Shown here: positions 24,557 through 38,200 of the stretch, piece by piece | Position numbering within the stretch: position 1 is the stretch's first letter | How the letters are laid out: each line of letters opens with the position of its first letter | Assembly: GCF_963678635.1 (NCBI RefSeq) | Contig: NC_087064.1 | Coordinates: 58,290,338-58,354,337 of the forward strand | Length of the DNA stretch: 64,000 nt | From: Symsagittifera roscoffensis | Lineage: Eukaryota > Xenacoelomorpha > Acoela > Convolutidae | Reading direction: 5' to 3' | Notes under the pieces: generated by a model | The model's database searches: none | Seen by the model: only the letters and a program-made list of their open reading frames with translations | What the model was told of the DNA's origin: nothing | Position numbers and translations under genes: made by a program

Positions 24557-26599
24557 TTCTGTTAAAACAGGAAAATAATAACTTGACAATGACTTGGTTA
24601 TTTTATATTCTGTTGTTTTGACAAAACTTGTCAAAACAAATAGGCTTTTTTCTCGAGGCAGTAAAATATATTTTAAATTTTGAAGCTACTAAGTGCTCTA
24701 TAAAATTATTGAAGAAAATGTAATTGAAGATTCAATTATTCAAGAAGCGCTCGGAATGAAACTTGAAGAGAAAACCTAATTTAGATACTTTTGAGGAAGC
24801 TTAACAGACAGTACAGGTGTACAGTTTTGACAAAATTGGTGCCATTATATTTTAATCAGATTTCGTTTTTCTGGCCATCAAAAAAGATGAACTATGATTG
24901 AACTTCAGATTTGCGGCTAATTAATTGAAAACTCCATTTGCCTTTATAATTAAATTGAAAACATTAAGTTCTCAAGCGCAAGTTATTGACCAATATTGAA
25001 TTACAAAAGGCCAATGAATTTGAAAGAAAAATTTTCAAAGAAAGTTTTGAACTTAAAACCAACATTTTTATGAAAGATACATTGCTACCTCAACTTATAA
25101 ATATTTGATTTGGTTTCTTGGTTGCGCAATTAATCAGAGAAAAACTGATATTTTATTGACGAGAAGTCATTAACTTGCTAAGAAGTCAGCTAATGGTTTG
25201 CTTGCGGATGTCGTTAGCCAACATTTGTACGAGGATTAAGTCAAACAAAAAACTGCATTGTAAGCAGATGTGACGTTGATTTGAAATAAAAGCGATTCTT
25301 CAAGGAAATTAATAAAACGTACAAACACACACCTGCCTTTAATAATGACTGAATCGTTTGTGCCTAGTTGCACAATAAAATACACTAGGACAGTTCAGAT
25401 TTATATCTTGGTAAAAATATATATAACTGAAAACGACTACTCCTGTATATAATAACGAACCATGAACGGATATTTATTTTTATTGCATCGAATTCATAGT
25501 TTTAGGAATTTCACAATTGCTAAGTAATGAACTTGTATGTATAAAATTAACACTATTGTTTTGGAAAAACGACTTGAAATATTAATTACAGAAACTTATA
25601 AAATTGGACAGAAGATAAGTTCCGTTCAAGATTTCCACTGAAGCGGCACACCCTACGTAGTCTTGCTCACTTTGTTTATTGTAGACCACCTATGGGTGGC
25701 CTTACCCAAGAGACATTTAGACGAGCCAAAAATACACAAATTCACAACTGATTGATTCAGAAAAATAATAGGGCAACTTGTGAAAAAGATTAAAGAGAAC
25801 TTAAGTATCACTACCCTCATGCAGCATGTAGGTCGAAAAAGTAGTTCAACGACCTTGAACTCCATAATCGCTTTGATAAGTAGTCGAAACTATTTATTTG
25901 CCAGTAAACAAATTCGAGCTTTGAAAGCAAAAAATGTCCCAGAGTTGAAGTCTTGCCTCTGTCTCAAGTAACGAGCAAGGATACGTTAGGATTCGCTCTA
26001 CCAAACTCGTGATTCAGATAATTAGTCACTATGCACTAAGCTTCAACTTATGCCGATATAGACTAGGAATAACAGCTACTAAAGCTCATGCATGCAAAAC
26101 AGGTCATATTAAAGATGATATTAGGTACACACACATACCGTCATAAACGGAAGATTTTATATTACAAAGACGCAAGGTAATATTTTAATGCTAAGGCCTT
26201 CGATGTTCCGACAACCGAAAGTGAGGCATAATCTCAAGTAAGATATCATATTAAAGCCCTTTCAAACATGAATCACGTTTATTTAGGTTTTGGAATATTT
26301 TCACGCGCTCGAGAGACATGTCTGGAAAATTTAGTCAATAAACGGTAAAAAAAAAGTCAATAAACGGAAGTCAACAGAATGAGCTACAGAAAAAGAGAGC
26401 CAGAGAAATTATTCTAATTTATATCACAGGAGATCTTCGCAAAAAACAAAGCAAACAGGATCGAGAAAAGGTAAAGTTAAGTGAAACAGAGGCAAAGCGG
26501 AGCTTCGCTCCACTTGCGATACAGCACAAAATAAGAAAAAAAAAACGAAATTTGCGTGTCTCGATAAAAGATAACTAGGGGCCTAGCTGAAGAATCTCT

Positions 26600-26965
26600 A
26601 GAACAATTTATGACTGGCGCTTTTTTGATAATATTAACCCAACTTGGAAAACTGGATCAACAGGTAAAGTTTTTATTCCGCTGGAAATCTTAAAATTAAA
26701 TTCCACTTTTGAAATTAGATATCCTTCACGTTTTTTCGCGCTATTTCCACGTTCGTAATTGGAGAGTGCTATCTACGTCACTTTCAGCAGATGAACTTCA
26801 ATTGAACTCAAAAAGTGCATGTATACCTAAGTGCATTCATAAATGCATCAATATGTATGAATGCACATCTGTAGCTATTAGAGACTTTTAAGACTTTTCC
26901 TGAAAAAAAAACAAAAAAGCAGCAAGACCTATATAAGAGTCTTCACTGCGTTCATTACTCGGATT
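26600..26965 (+). repeat. Dispersed repeat family A copy
   Basis: Contains TTTTTATTCCGCTGG, CACGTTTTTTCGCGC and AGACCTATATAAGAGTCTTC, with the same order and orientation as the 16.7 kb copy. Confidence 0.7.
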
Positions 26966-27589
26966 TGGGAGTGTAGTTCTAGAGAAACAAAAAACTTCAA
27001 AAAGCGGTCTAAAAATCTAAAATTTTGATTTTTCCGAGTGCCATAACTTTTTGTATACAAAAATTTGGTCGTAGCCAAATATGCAAGGAACTCTCCTACT
27101 AACCGTTCTTTGGATTGAACTAAATACTTCAGATTAAGCAGGGTAGTTTTCGAGAAGAATCAAAAAGAATTAAAAAAAAATGGTCAAAACATCAAATAAT
27201 TGTTCTTTCCGAGGGCCTTTTTTGAGTTTAAAAAAATTGGGCTGAGTTGCTAATGCAGGGGCACTTCCCACAAACAGTTGTTTTGATTAAACCTTAAAAA
27301 CTCACATTGTGTTTGAATTTATTAAAAATTAATACATCCGGCAAGTAAGCCGACAAAAGTTGGGACGAAATCCATGAAGTCGACAAAAAAAATCAATTCA
27401 ATTCTGAAAAAAATTCCCAATAACAAACATTGCATCCAGGAGTTAAGTATATCAGCACGCATGAGCATGTCAGCAAATGATTCAGCTGACTTGTTAAACT
27501 AGTTGTTAACCCGAAAACAAAAGTCTACATTCCGATTTCATAACTCTTGCTAATCGCAAGCGTAAAAAGTAAGTTAAATTGAACATTTT

Positions 27590-27715
27590 TTTTAAAAAAT
27601 CGCCCTTTAAGGGATCCAGACCCGCGACCTTGAAGTTAGATACAAGTGTCCTACCAACTGCGCAATAACTCTTAGCTACACTGTCCATCAAAAAAGAAGA
27701 CACAACACATGCCAT
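27590..27715 (-). repeat. tRNA-like SINE head
   Basis: Minus strand shows GCGCAGTTGGTAGGACACTTG (A-box-like) and GGTCGCGGGTCTGGATCC (B-box-like). The flanking GGCGAAGC/CAAGCG-type sequence of the SINE family follows. Not a foldable tRNA gene by eye. Confidence 0.5.
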
Positions 27716-28087
27716 TATATTGCCAATTGTAAATTGCTATGCGGGAAAAATGTAATCTATTTGTTGATCACAAAATTATGATTAAACTCTATCTAAACAC
27801 TAGCCGTCAATAAAGCAGATACAACAGATGTTATTTACTTGCCAATTCAATGCAGCCCAAGTGCCACCAAATGAGCACTTTTATTTGCTAGTTATATCAA
27901 AAATTGATTCGTGAAATAACAAAACGACCGGTAGCTGGCTTGACTAAATAGTACAATTCCTAGAAGATCTTGAAAACTACCGGCGAACTCGATTTAAAGA
28001 TTTTAGTAGAACTGAAAAAACATATGTCCAAAAAAACAGCTCCTCTGTGTAAAATGCACATTAATTTTCAGAAATATTCAGAGATCA

Positions 28088-28815
28088 AGTGCTGATTTAA
28101 ACTAACCGGACAAAACGCGTTAAACTTGAAATTTAAAACGCATTTTTCTCAAATTGGGTTGAGTTTAGGTAAAACTTATGAAGACAAAACTTGCTTAAAA
28201 TTTTAGCAGAATTAAAATGGTGTAATTTGTTTTGCGAAATTCGGGCCCGAAATTTTACCCCAAAAATGGGTTATTTTGGCTTTTCTTAGTTAATCAAAAA
28301 TTACGCCGAAAATACCCAGTCGATCACAGACATAATTATATCAAAGTGAGCCCTTTACGTAGCCCAACAAACTTTATGATGGGTATATTCTCCAAAAAAA
28401 ATGCAAATTGTTTAAAAATTGTTTTTAAATAAAAAGTTGGTATTTTATATAGTAAAAAATACCTTTTTTGTCTATCAAACAAAAATAAATTAACTTATAC
28501 AATATTTTGGAGATTATGCCCTTCTTAAAGTTTGTTGGGCTACGTAAGGGGCTCACTTTGATATAGTTATGTCTCTGATCGACTGGGTATTTTCGGCGTA
28601 ATTTTTGATTAACTAAGAAAAGCCAAAATGACCCATTTTTGGGGTAAAATTTCGGACCCGAATTTCGCAAAACAAATTTTACCATATTAATTCTGCTCAA
28701 ATTTTAAGCAAGATTTGTCTTCATAAGTTTTCACCTTAACTCAACCCAATTTGAGAAAAATGCGTTTTAAATTTCAAGTTAAACGCGTTTTGTCCGGTTA
28801 ATTTAAATCAGCACT
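28088..28815. mobile_element. Foldback element with long inverted arms
   Basis: Two arms of about 310 bp (28088-28395 and 28505-28815) are inverted copies around a 110-bp AT-rich centre. The arms begin AGTGCTGATTTAAACTAACC and end GGTTAATTTAAATCAGCACT. Because the arms mirror each other, both strands show the same short open frame. That frame is an artefact of the repeat, not a gene. Confidence 0.85.
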
Positions 28816-29268
28816 GTACTTTAGAGCCCAAGCCATTGAAAACTATAAGATGGTACGGTACAGATTACTGTTTCAATAACGGAATCTGTCCGCGAAAAAA
28901 ATTGGTTGGAATAAAATTTTTCAATTGAATCTCGCTGGCAGAGGAAACAACAACTGGACTCACAAGACATATTATGGGATTTGTAATCTATTGACAGCGG
29001 ATTGATCTATCGTTACCCAGAATAGAAGAAATCGGAGAAAGAATTAAATTGCTAGTCTGAATTACATCAATTGCGAAAAAAGAATTAATGGTTCCGTACA
29101 AAATCTACACCTCTACAACATAAAGAGTGAGTGACATCGTTTCATTTTAAAATGTATATTATAATTAAGTTCAAGTGCTGTACAGAAAAATGTGCTGAAG
29201 GCATCAAACTCTTGCTAATTTTGAACTCTATCTCTTCTCTTACAAACAGACTCCAATTGGTAAAACTC
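28816..29268. other. Spacer and probable 3' UTR of taxilin
   Basis: No coding signal. The bases just below 29269 would be the taxilin 3' untranslated region; no clear AATAAA on the minus strand was seen close to the stop. Confidence 0.4.
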
Positions 29269-32200
29269 TCATGATGCCGACACTGGTTCTGCCGCTTCGC
29301 TCGTTGAAGTCAAATCAGGTTGTTGAGATTGTTCGTTATTCTCGGCAGTTTCTTGGTTGTTAGCTTCAGTCGTGCCATTTGGTTGTTTGTCCTCGGGTAT
29401 TAATTGGTTAGTTTCTGTGTCGTCTGTGTCGACCAGTTCGCCGCATTGTATTCGGACTGAAATAAAAAAAATTAAAAAAAGCCACGATAGCTGGTTGCTG
29501 TGCAAGTAGCACAAAATGTTCCGACCATATTCATACAAAAAACTACAAAAAAAAACGTTTTTCTTTATTTGTTTTTAAATTGAGTCGTTGTTTGTACGCG
29601 ATATGATAAGAAAACTATACAAAGGTGTAGAAATTCAGTGAATGATGCATTATCGACACAACTGTCCAAAAAAAATGAAAACAAAAACTGAAAAAACTTT
29701 TTTTTTTCAAAATTGTTTTTCAATGTTAAAAATATTTTCAGAAAACTTTTTTTTGCTGACGTAGTACAAAATTAAGCTAAATTTTTACCTATGAAGCGTT
29801 AAATATTTTTCGTTTTAGTAAATTAAGTTTTCTTAGCCTAAAATTTTCAGATAAAGTTACTAGATCGCTTTACTCGCTCGAAATTCGAAGGAAACTCAAA
29901 TTTGCAAACTTGTTTTATCGAAATTAGGTTAACTTTCAGAAAATTTCGAATCACAACTGAACGAGCTTTCATATGATATATCACTCGATTTCTTCCGTTT
30001 AAATATTTAAGGTGTCTGATTTTGCGCGGGGAAAAAAACACCCGAATCCAAAGTTCCTCCCCGTTTTCCCCAACAAAAGTGCAACAGTAAATTATCCAAC
30101 AGCCAACTTAACCAAGGGTAAGCCACCCGAAGCGGTTGCTAAATCTACAGGTCAATGATAAACAATGCGCAAATCATCTCAATGACCAAAATCAACTATA
30201 TAACTTTTCATATAATTTAAAGAATCATTGCAGCTATAAGACGAAATCAGCCGAGCCAGTGTTACATTAACATTGAAACACAGTTAGATTCGACTACCTC
30301 AAAGGTGAGAGGGTCGAATCTCCGAGGTCTCCTCCCCTAAATCTGCCCCTGGTGCCAGACAATAAATGGGCAGCCTCGAAAAACTTGAGCAATAAAAACG
30401 TCTGAAAACTGAAAATCTTTAGCTACGCAACAACTGAAAAACTACGCAACAAATTCCAGCATACTCACTAAATTTAGCCGCTCCAAGAACTATGACAATT
30501 CAGACGAAAGCGCTGCCCTTCAACGAGGTAGCAAAAATAACAAGAAGAAAGTATAAATAGGAGAAACAGCCAACAGACAAATGGAAAAGAATCAACGAAC
30601 GCATAGAAAAAAAAAACGACTTGTTTTTTGACAAAAAACTCCAACTTTCGAAGATCCAGAGCAACTTATGATTCACAGTTTTTCTAATTAATTTAAATCA
30701 ACTTGAGAAAACATGATCAATAGCTAAACTTTGCTTCCACTGGGAATTCTAAAAATTGAAATCCAATTTCGACACGAAATCGTTCTCGTTTTTTTTGCAC
30801 CATTTCCACGTTCGTATTTGGAGGGCAATTTTCCAAAATTTTAGCAAATGAAATTGGATTGAACTCAAAATGCATGAACGCACATCTGTTGTTATAAAGC
30901 AATTTAAGACTTTTCTCTGACAAAAGGTAAAAGAAAACCAAGACCTATCTTAAAGTCCTCACTACATTCATACTCTTAATAAACGAAATTATTCAAAACT
31001 TCAGGTAGTAAACTCACAAATTACAAGAATAAATGAAAACGAAAAGTCAATTAAAAAGATAGCTATCAGACAGTAGGAAAAAAAGTCGATGAAAGCAAGG
31101 AAACTGAAAAAAACTGCCTTGTTTTTTGAAAAGACTTCGGCTTTAGAAAAAAATAACATGACTTCTTAGTGTAAGAAAATGACTTTACAGCTCTTTGAAT
31201 TTCGCAAAAAATTCATAACTGACTATTTATTGATTTAAAAAAACTCAGATTGAGAAAACTTGAGCAATAGGTAAAGTTTTCATTCTGCTGGGAAATCCGA
31301 AAATTAAATTCCACTTTCAAAACTAGAAGTCGATCACGATTTTCGTGACCTTGACACTTTCGTAAAATATAGCGCCACTTGCATAAACCTTAGCAGATGA
31401 AATGAATTGAACTCAAACAGTGCATATGAAATTAGAAGCAGCGTGACCACATTTTCATCAGACCATATATTGACCTGTTCTGTTAACCAGAAAAATGACC
31501 ACATAATGACTTTAAAAATACTAAAAAGCTGCGAAAAATGAATTCATTTTTCAGCAAGAATGCTATTTATCAATCCCACATGCCATACCATTCTTTACCA
31601 TAATACACCAAATTAACTCAACATCAAAAACCAAATGACTCCAAAAAATATGCGACCCTGAGCAATATTTCTATCACAAAAAGTATTATACGTAAAACGA
31701 AAAAGCTATTTGAAAAAAATGACCTGTCAAAGAAATAATGACGAAATACTGACTTATAATGACTTGTCATAAGCATTCATAAAAGCATTAATATGCATGA
31801 ACTCAATTCTGTAAAATATGAGAGCATTTTTAGACTTTTCCCGAAAAAAACTTGTCGTAAGCTATATAAAGTCGTATCCTACATTCATGGACTCTAACAA
31901 AAAAAAACTTGACTGAGAAGAACAATTTACGGTCTACAGTGTACTGGGACCCCTCCAACCGTGACTGTTGCGGGATTCAAATCCGAGACCTTTGTGGTAG
32001 TTTAAATTAAATTTTCAATAGATTCAGCATGTGGGTGAAGTGCACATGCTGTCCAGTATTTCGAAGTGATTTAGTTTTACAAGTTAATTAGCTTTAAAAA
32101 TGTCTATGTTCCGATTTCATGACGCCTGCTATTCTCAAGTGTAATTATCTTGGCTTACGGTGTTTGTTCTGTCTCTCCATGCGTCTGTTCTTCTCACTCA

Positions 32201-35200
32201 GTCCATTCCTCTCCTCCTGCAGAGCCCTGCACAGCTTCTCTAGCTTCTTCGTCTTCTCCCCACTCGACACCAACTCCCGCTCCTTCCCTATCCGCTCCTC
32301 CATCAGCTGCACCAGAGACTTGTTGGCCCCGTCGAACTTGGCTTTCCACATCTGCGTCTCCTTTTCTAACGTCTTGATACGCTTAGACGTCTTAAAGACA
32401 CAAGCACATGTTGAACTGACAATGGTGGGTGGATCCAGCCACCTCTCCCGGTAACACAGTTACACGTCACACGAGGACTTTTCATTTAAAACCTTTTCAG
32501 CCAAGCCTCGGATTCCAGTAGAATGATTTAACAGCTTCGGGAAAAAAATGGTCAGAATTTTTTTATTCTCAAACTAATTTACACGGGAAGTGCACGAGAG
32601 AAGCTTGCACCACAGAGTAGATATGTAATTTTGCTGTTTTTTTTTCTAGCTTATTCAAGCTTATATGTCATTTCTGAAGCCGATTTCTTTACTGCCAAAG
32701 AATGCTGTAATTTCCGAAACAAAAATTTTTTCTGTGATTGATGTGGTCGTTATTGCAAGACCCTTGCCCCTATTTGAAGAAAGGGTAAGGAGAGATTGTC
32801 AAATGTTCGTATGTTGTGTAGCATCTGACTTATTTTTTCGAATTTCAAAGCAAAAAATATATGGCCTTTAATTTTTCGATAATTGACCCCATTTGAAAAA
32901 GCTAGATCAAAAATTGGAACTATGTTCATGGACTCTTAACAAACAACTGACCTTGTCCATTTCGGACTTGAACGTGGTGAACATCTCGTTTGACTTGGAT
33001 AGAGTGGTCTCGAATTCGTCAAACTTGTCCGCGTACATCTTGTCTTTCGTCTTACTCGCCTCCAGCTGTGCCACTAATGTCTCACATCTAGCGAAAGGAA
33101 GACATTCTTATAGCTTTCCAACTTTCGAGTTTCAGAGAACAAATTACTTCACTTTTAAAACTCGTTGAACTTCATAGTAAAATTAAGAACTAGACCAATT
33201 TGAGAATATTGGATCAGCAGATATATGTTTTTTTCTTCAGAAGTTGATTGAAATCCCAAAAAATGAGCAAGAAAAAGTTTTCAGACTTTTCCTAAAAAAA
33301 ACATCAACAAGACCTATACAATTTCTTCACTACGCTCATTGTTTTGCTACATAGCTTTGATCCGTATGCAAGCATGTCAGGTATTCTCTATTAACAAAAT
33401 CACTTTTTAGAAGCTTATAAAGTGGCTTGAAGAGTGTACCTCTGTCTCATTTCCACATTGTCACTCAGCAGTTTCTGCCTCTCAATCAGATTATGTTCCC
33501 TCTCCTCGGCGAGGATCATCGTGGTCTCCTTCAGTTTAGCCTCAACCAGCTGTTTCTCCATCTCCTTCGTTTTCGTCAACATTTCCACATACTACATAAA
33601 GACCGTTTTTTTTTTACATGAAAACCACTTCACAGTAAATGTACTCAGTAACCCAGAGCTTCGTACCACAGTAACAATCAACTTTCATGACTTTCCAAGT
33701 GAAACATGATGAAAAAAGTTTTTAAAATAGTCATTTCCATGCAACGCGAAAAAGTTTCGTACCTATAATTAAAATTTTTTTCAGTTATCTGATTCTGACA
33801 AACTAAGCTCTGGCTTGCAAAGCTTTTCAAATTGAGTTTCATATTTCCATGGTTTGATTATGACTGCTAAGAGCTTAATTTATGGCGCTTTTTGTGAACT
33901 TATCTACCTCTTCTCGTTTTTCGTACTGCTGTATGAGAGACTTGATCTTGACACACAGCTGTTCGTTCTCCTCCTTCAACTTGTCGTTCTTCTCGCAGTT
34001 CTCACTCATCGAAGTCTGCACTTCGGAAATGGTGTTCTGGAACCTGTCTGACACTTCCCGGATCTTGCTCTGCTCCTCCAGACTTCTCTTCAGACTCTCT
34101 TCCTAAACAGACACTTTATATCATGCTCACTGACATGACCTGATTGAATAATTAACACAATTGCAAAGCAGAGCTTCGCACTACTTGCGATGCAAGAAAC
34201 ACATTAAACACGCTGAAACTGTTTGAGTATTTAAAACAAAACGAAAAAAGTTTTTAAAAAAACTAAAATCAGACATGGTAAATTTACAAATTTGTGAAGT
34301 TTCAGTTTTAGTAAAAACTATTTAAATTGGAACAAAACCCTTGCTTTTTTAAAAAGTTATAAATAAAAACCCTACCAGGTAAAAAAAATGGCGAAAACGA
34401 GGAAACCAAAAAAATGAGATTCCGACAGAAACTAGGAACGAAAACGAAGAACCCAAACTGAGATTTTTTGAAAAGATAATTACAACCTGACACGGGCTTG
34501 AACTAATTACTAGCTAGAAGGTACTACTTTTATTAGAATTTTCAAGAATCTCAAGAAGTGAAGATCCTCTAGAAGTGAAGATCATGTGGACAAAGTAGTT
34601 TACGGGGAAAACAGTCTAGTACCCGATTGCTATACCCTTGCTTGTCGCAAGGGTAAAACAGGTTATAAAACCTAGCACAGTAACTCATGCGCGGAAATGG
34701 CCTGTCCGTTGATAATTCGCGGCAGAGTAATCTTTTATATTTCCAACCCACCCTTTTCAGATGTAACCACCTTTGTACATTAACTTATAACAACTTCTAC
34801 AAAAACTAGATCCCTTTTAATTCTTTAAATTTGCCCATCAAAAAATACTATGCAGCCTCTGCGTTACAGACAAATTCTTTTTTAAAAAGTTTCTAGGCCA
34901 TTTTTTAGAAATTTATCGTTAAAACACACTTTTTGTATCATACCCTTCCCGTTCAAATTTAGTTCAAGTTGGCATCGATGGTACCTTTACAAACATCTTC
35001 TGATGGGTCAGTCAAAGTCGCTGCCATTACATAAAAATGCTTAAAGAAAGAGTTTATTTCTCTAGACAAGTACACAGCATGATTTCAACGAAATAAAAAA
35101 AATACTGTAATAAGTTATTTATCAATGACGTTTAGATAAAGTAAAGAATGAACAAAGGGACTAATAAAGACCCACTGAGAAGCTGGCCTATTCTAGTAAC

Positions 35201-38200
35201 ATTTGAAATACAGGAGCGATGCAACCCAAATGTAGCATGGCAAACCTACCGACAGAAAAGGGATGAAAGCCAAAGAAAACAATTGGAAATTCTTTTGAAA
35301 AATTTCGAAAAAAACTTATCAACCGAAATTTTCATATCTATCTCATAATTTTGTCTCTAATAAAACAAGCCGATTAAGCCAAATGAATGCAAATTAAGCA
35401 TGGAAATAAAACTAAAAGGGGTAACAAAGCAGACAATACCTGAGGAGACACATTGAGACGCCAAAATTCTTAACATTAAAAATTAAAAACTCAAAAAAAC
35501 GTTACTCAACCTCTCAAAAATTTAGATAACCTTTTTTTCCTCAACTGACTCGAAATGACACCGCTAAACTGATATAATCCAAGTCGAAACCTTTAACCCA
35601 AATAAAAAAATAGGAAAAAAAGATACTAAAATCGGAGTAGGTAAATTGACAAGCAACATTGAAACACTTGGGCAAAGCTGGGCTTCGCAAACACTAGCGG
35701 AGAACACGACAAAAAAGCAGCTCTATAAAATGAAACAAGAAAAACTAGAAAGAAGCCTCGAATTAGTAAAAAGTTTGGCTAGTATCAGATTCGATTCAGC
35801 GACCTGCAGATTATAAGTCTCACGCACTAATCACTGAGCCACAGACTCTCAACAACCGACAAACTCTAGCCACCAACAAAGCAGAGAACAGATGCTATGA
35901 AAAATGCTATGAAAATTTCAACGCTACAGATAGTGATCATAGCAAAAGTGCCAGCAAATGAGCACTTTTATTTGCGAGTTAAGTTAAACAAAAAGATTCG
36001 TTCTAATAGACTACGCTCCGAAGCTCGCTAGAGTAAGCAAAATTCGCATAGAACGTGCATTGAAAACGCAGATATGCTCAAAGTTTGTCTGTTGGTTGAC
36101 GAAAACGCAGATTTGGAGATGACCACGAACTTGAGTCGTCTTGTGAACAGTTATTTACGGGGAAAAGCCGAGTATTCGGTTGCTACACACTTGCTTATCT
36201 CAATGGTAAAACCAGGATTAAACTATTTATTTTTTTCAAAAACTACTTTTAATAGTAAAAGTAATTTTTAATTAGAATATTTATAAAAATTGTTTCAAAT
36301 AGCAAAAGAGTAAATATTTCCCGAAAAGACTATCCCCCTTCTCCGTTAACTCAGTTACACCTTTAATGCAAATATTGGCTTTATGTCCTTTGGCTTCATC
36401 GACACTTTATATTTTTGAAACAAATGATGCAAAGACTTCAAACATTAATCGGCAGCAACTAACTTTTACTATTTTGTTCTGCTTCTGCAGTTCTCGACAC
36501 AAGTTTTCCAGTCGTTCTTTGGCAAGAAGGGTTTTGTTGTGGTCCGATTGCAGCTTATCTTTTTCCTTTTGCACCTGAAAACAGAACAACAGCACATCAA
36601 ATGAAAATGAAAAATGCGCATAACTTCAATTTCAAGTTTCCATTTAGTAGTTCCTTATAAGTTTCACTTTGGATAATTTTTTACCGAGGAGTATTTAAAC
36701 CGCAGGTTTACACCATTTGTGATACAACAAAGATAATATCGCGAGTTAGCCGAGATCAAATGGAACGAAAGCCGCAGCTTTCAAGGTAGGAAATGGTATT
36801 GTAAATTAGATTTTTTTCCTGATTGTTCACCTGTTGTTGTGACTTTGTGGTGTCCTTGAGATAGTTCTGAAGTTGTTTGTGTTCGCTAAGTAAGTCTGCA
36901 TAGCGTGAGCATAAAGCTGCTATCTTCTCTTCTGGAGATTCGAGCTGACTTAAAGCTTTCAACATTGACTTCGTAGCTGCTTCTATATTGCGTCCTTAAA
37001 CAACATTTAATTCGACACAGATGTTTTATATTCAATTTCAGATTAACAAATTTGATCAACACGCGAATCTCGGAATATTCTTAACATTTTAGTAATCTGC
37101 TAGAAACTTTTTCAATATTAGGATTTATTCTCAGGGATGTTGATATCCATACCAATTCAACACAAGACAACAAGAAGGAAGGAATAGATTGAAGTATCCG
37201 TTCAATTGTAATTCTTGATTAGTAAACCACTTTCTGCAATAAGTCTATTAATTCTTTGTTAATTCAATTCGTTAGTATTGCTTCCATTGTCGATATCTTA
37301 CGTGCTCCTTTGTCCAGTTTTTCACTGGCAGAAGAGGTAGCTGAAAACCAAACCGTATAACAATTCGAGCCACTCATTCAACTTTCCCTGTGAAAAATTC
37401 GATCAAAAATAACTTACTTCTGAAGACTGTTTTGTCAAACAAAATTCATTTTTAAATCTCGCTATTCTGAAAGTAAAGTATTTTTTTGTCATATTTTTAA
37501 TATGAAACTTTTCTCACCAAATGCCGGTGTTTCTCCGTTTTGAAGATCAGTTGCGTGCTTCTTTGAAGACCGCTTAGGAGAAGGTTTGACTTCTGCGCTA
37601 GAGTCCACTACTTCGTTTTCTATAGCGCCATTTTCTGTCATTGCTGGTTTAGGCTCAGTGAGATTACAAGGTGTTGAAATCTAAGGCAGAACCAAAACTG
37701 CACAAAATTTAAATTCCTAAGGCCAAACAAAGCTTCGCATCAATCACCATGAATAAAACTAATGCCAGATGTTCAAAAGAAAAACCATAGCCAACAGATA
37801 GTTGGAAAAGTGTGTAAGAACAAGAAAACTGAATAAAAAACTTGATTAAAAATATTTGAACATTTCTCAGCTGTCAAAATTCGGAAGAAGAAATTATACA
37901 CAGAGGCGAAGCGGAGCTTTGAGCCACCTGCGAAACAACAAAACATAAAAAACGTAGTCATCTCGAAAAAACTTAATTCTAGGAAAACATGTCAGACATT
38001 TGAATATTAAATTAGCAACGGCACAAAACTTACGTTACGGAGAGGGAACAAAGCCGACAATCTGAGAAGACACAAGTTGAGACAAAAAATACTTTAAAGT
38101 TTAGTACCTCCGGGAACTACAGTGGACTACACTTGCAATTGCAACTACAATGAAATTTTCTAACAGCGTAAACAACATCCGTGAGGTGGAAACTAAGCCG

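Larger units (their letters stand above)
24560..28087. other. Intergenic region between neverland and taxilin
   Basis: AT-rich with no coding exons seen. It holds a family A repeat (26600-26965), a GAGCTTCGC-type SINE-tail module near 26490-26530 and a tRNA-like repeat (27590-27715). The neverland promoter should lie here or further into the gene if a leader exon exists; no clear core promoter was found. Confidence 0.5.

Noticed and set aside
28232-28700. Two similar open frames on opposite strands with a conserved peptide
   Set aside because: They are the two arms of a foldback element; similarity is due to the inverted repeat.
32119-34106. Plus-strand Ser/Phe/Leu-rich frames (for example 32119-32454, 33434-33709)
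   Set aside because: They are antisense to taxilin exons whose minus-strand frame has clear family motifs and matching splice phases.
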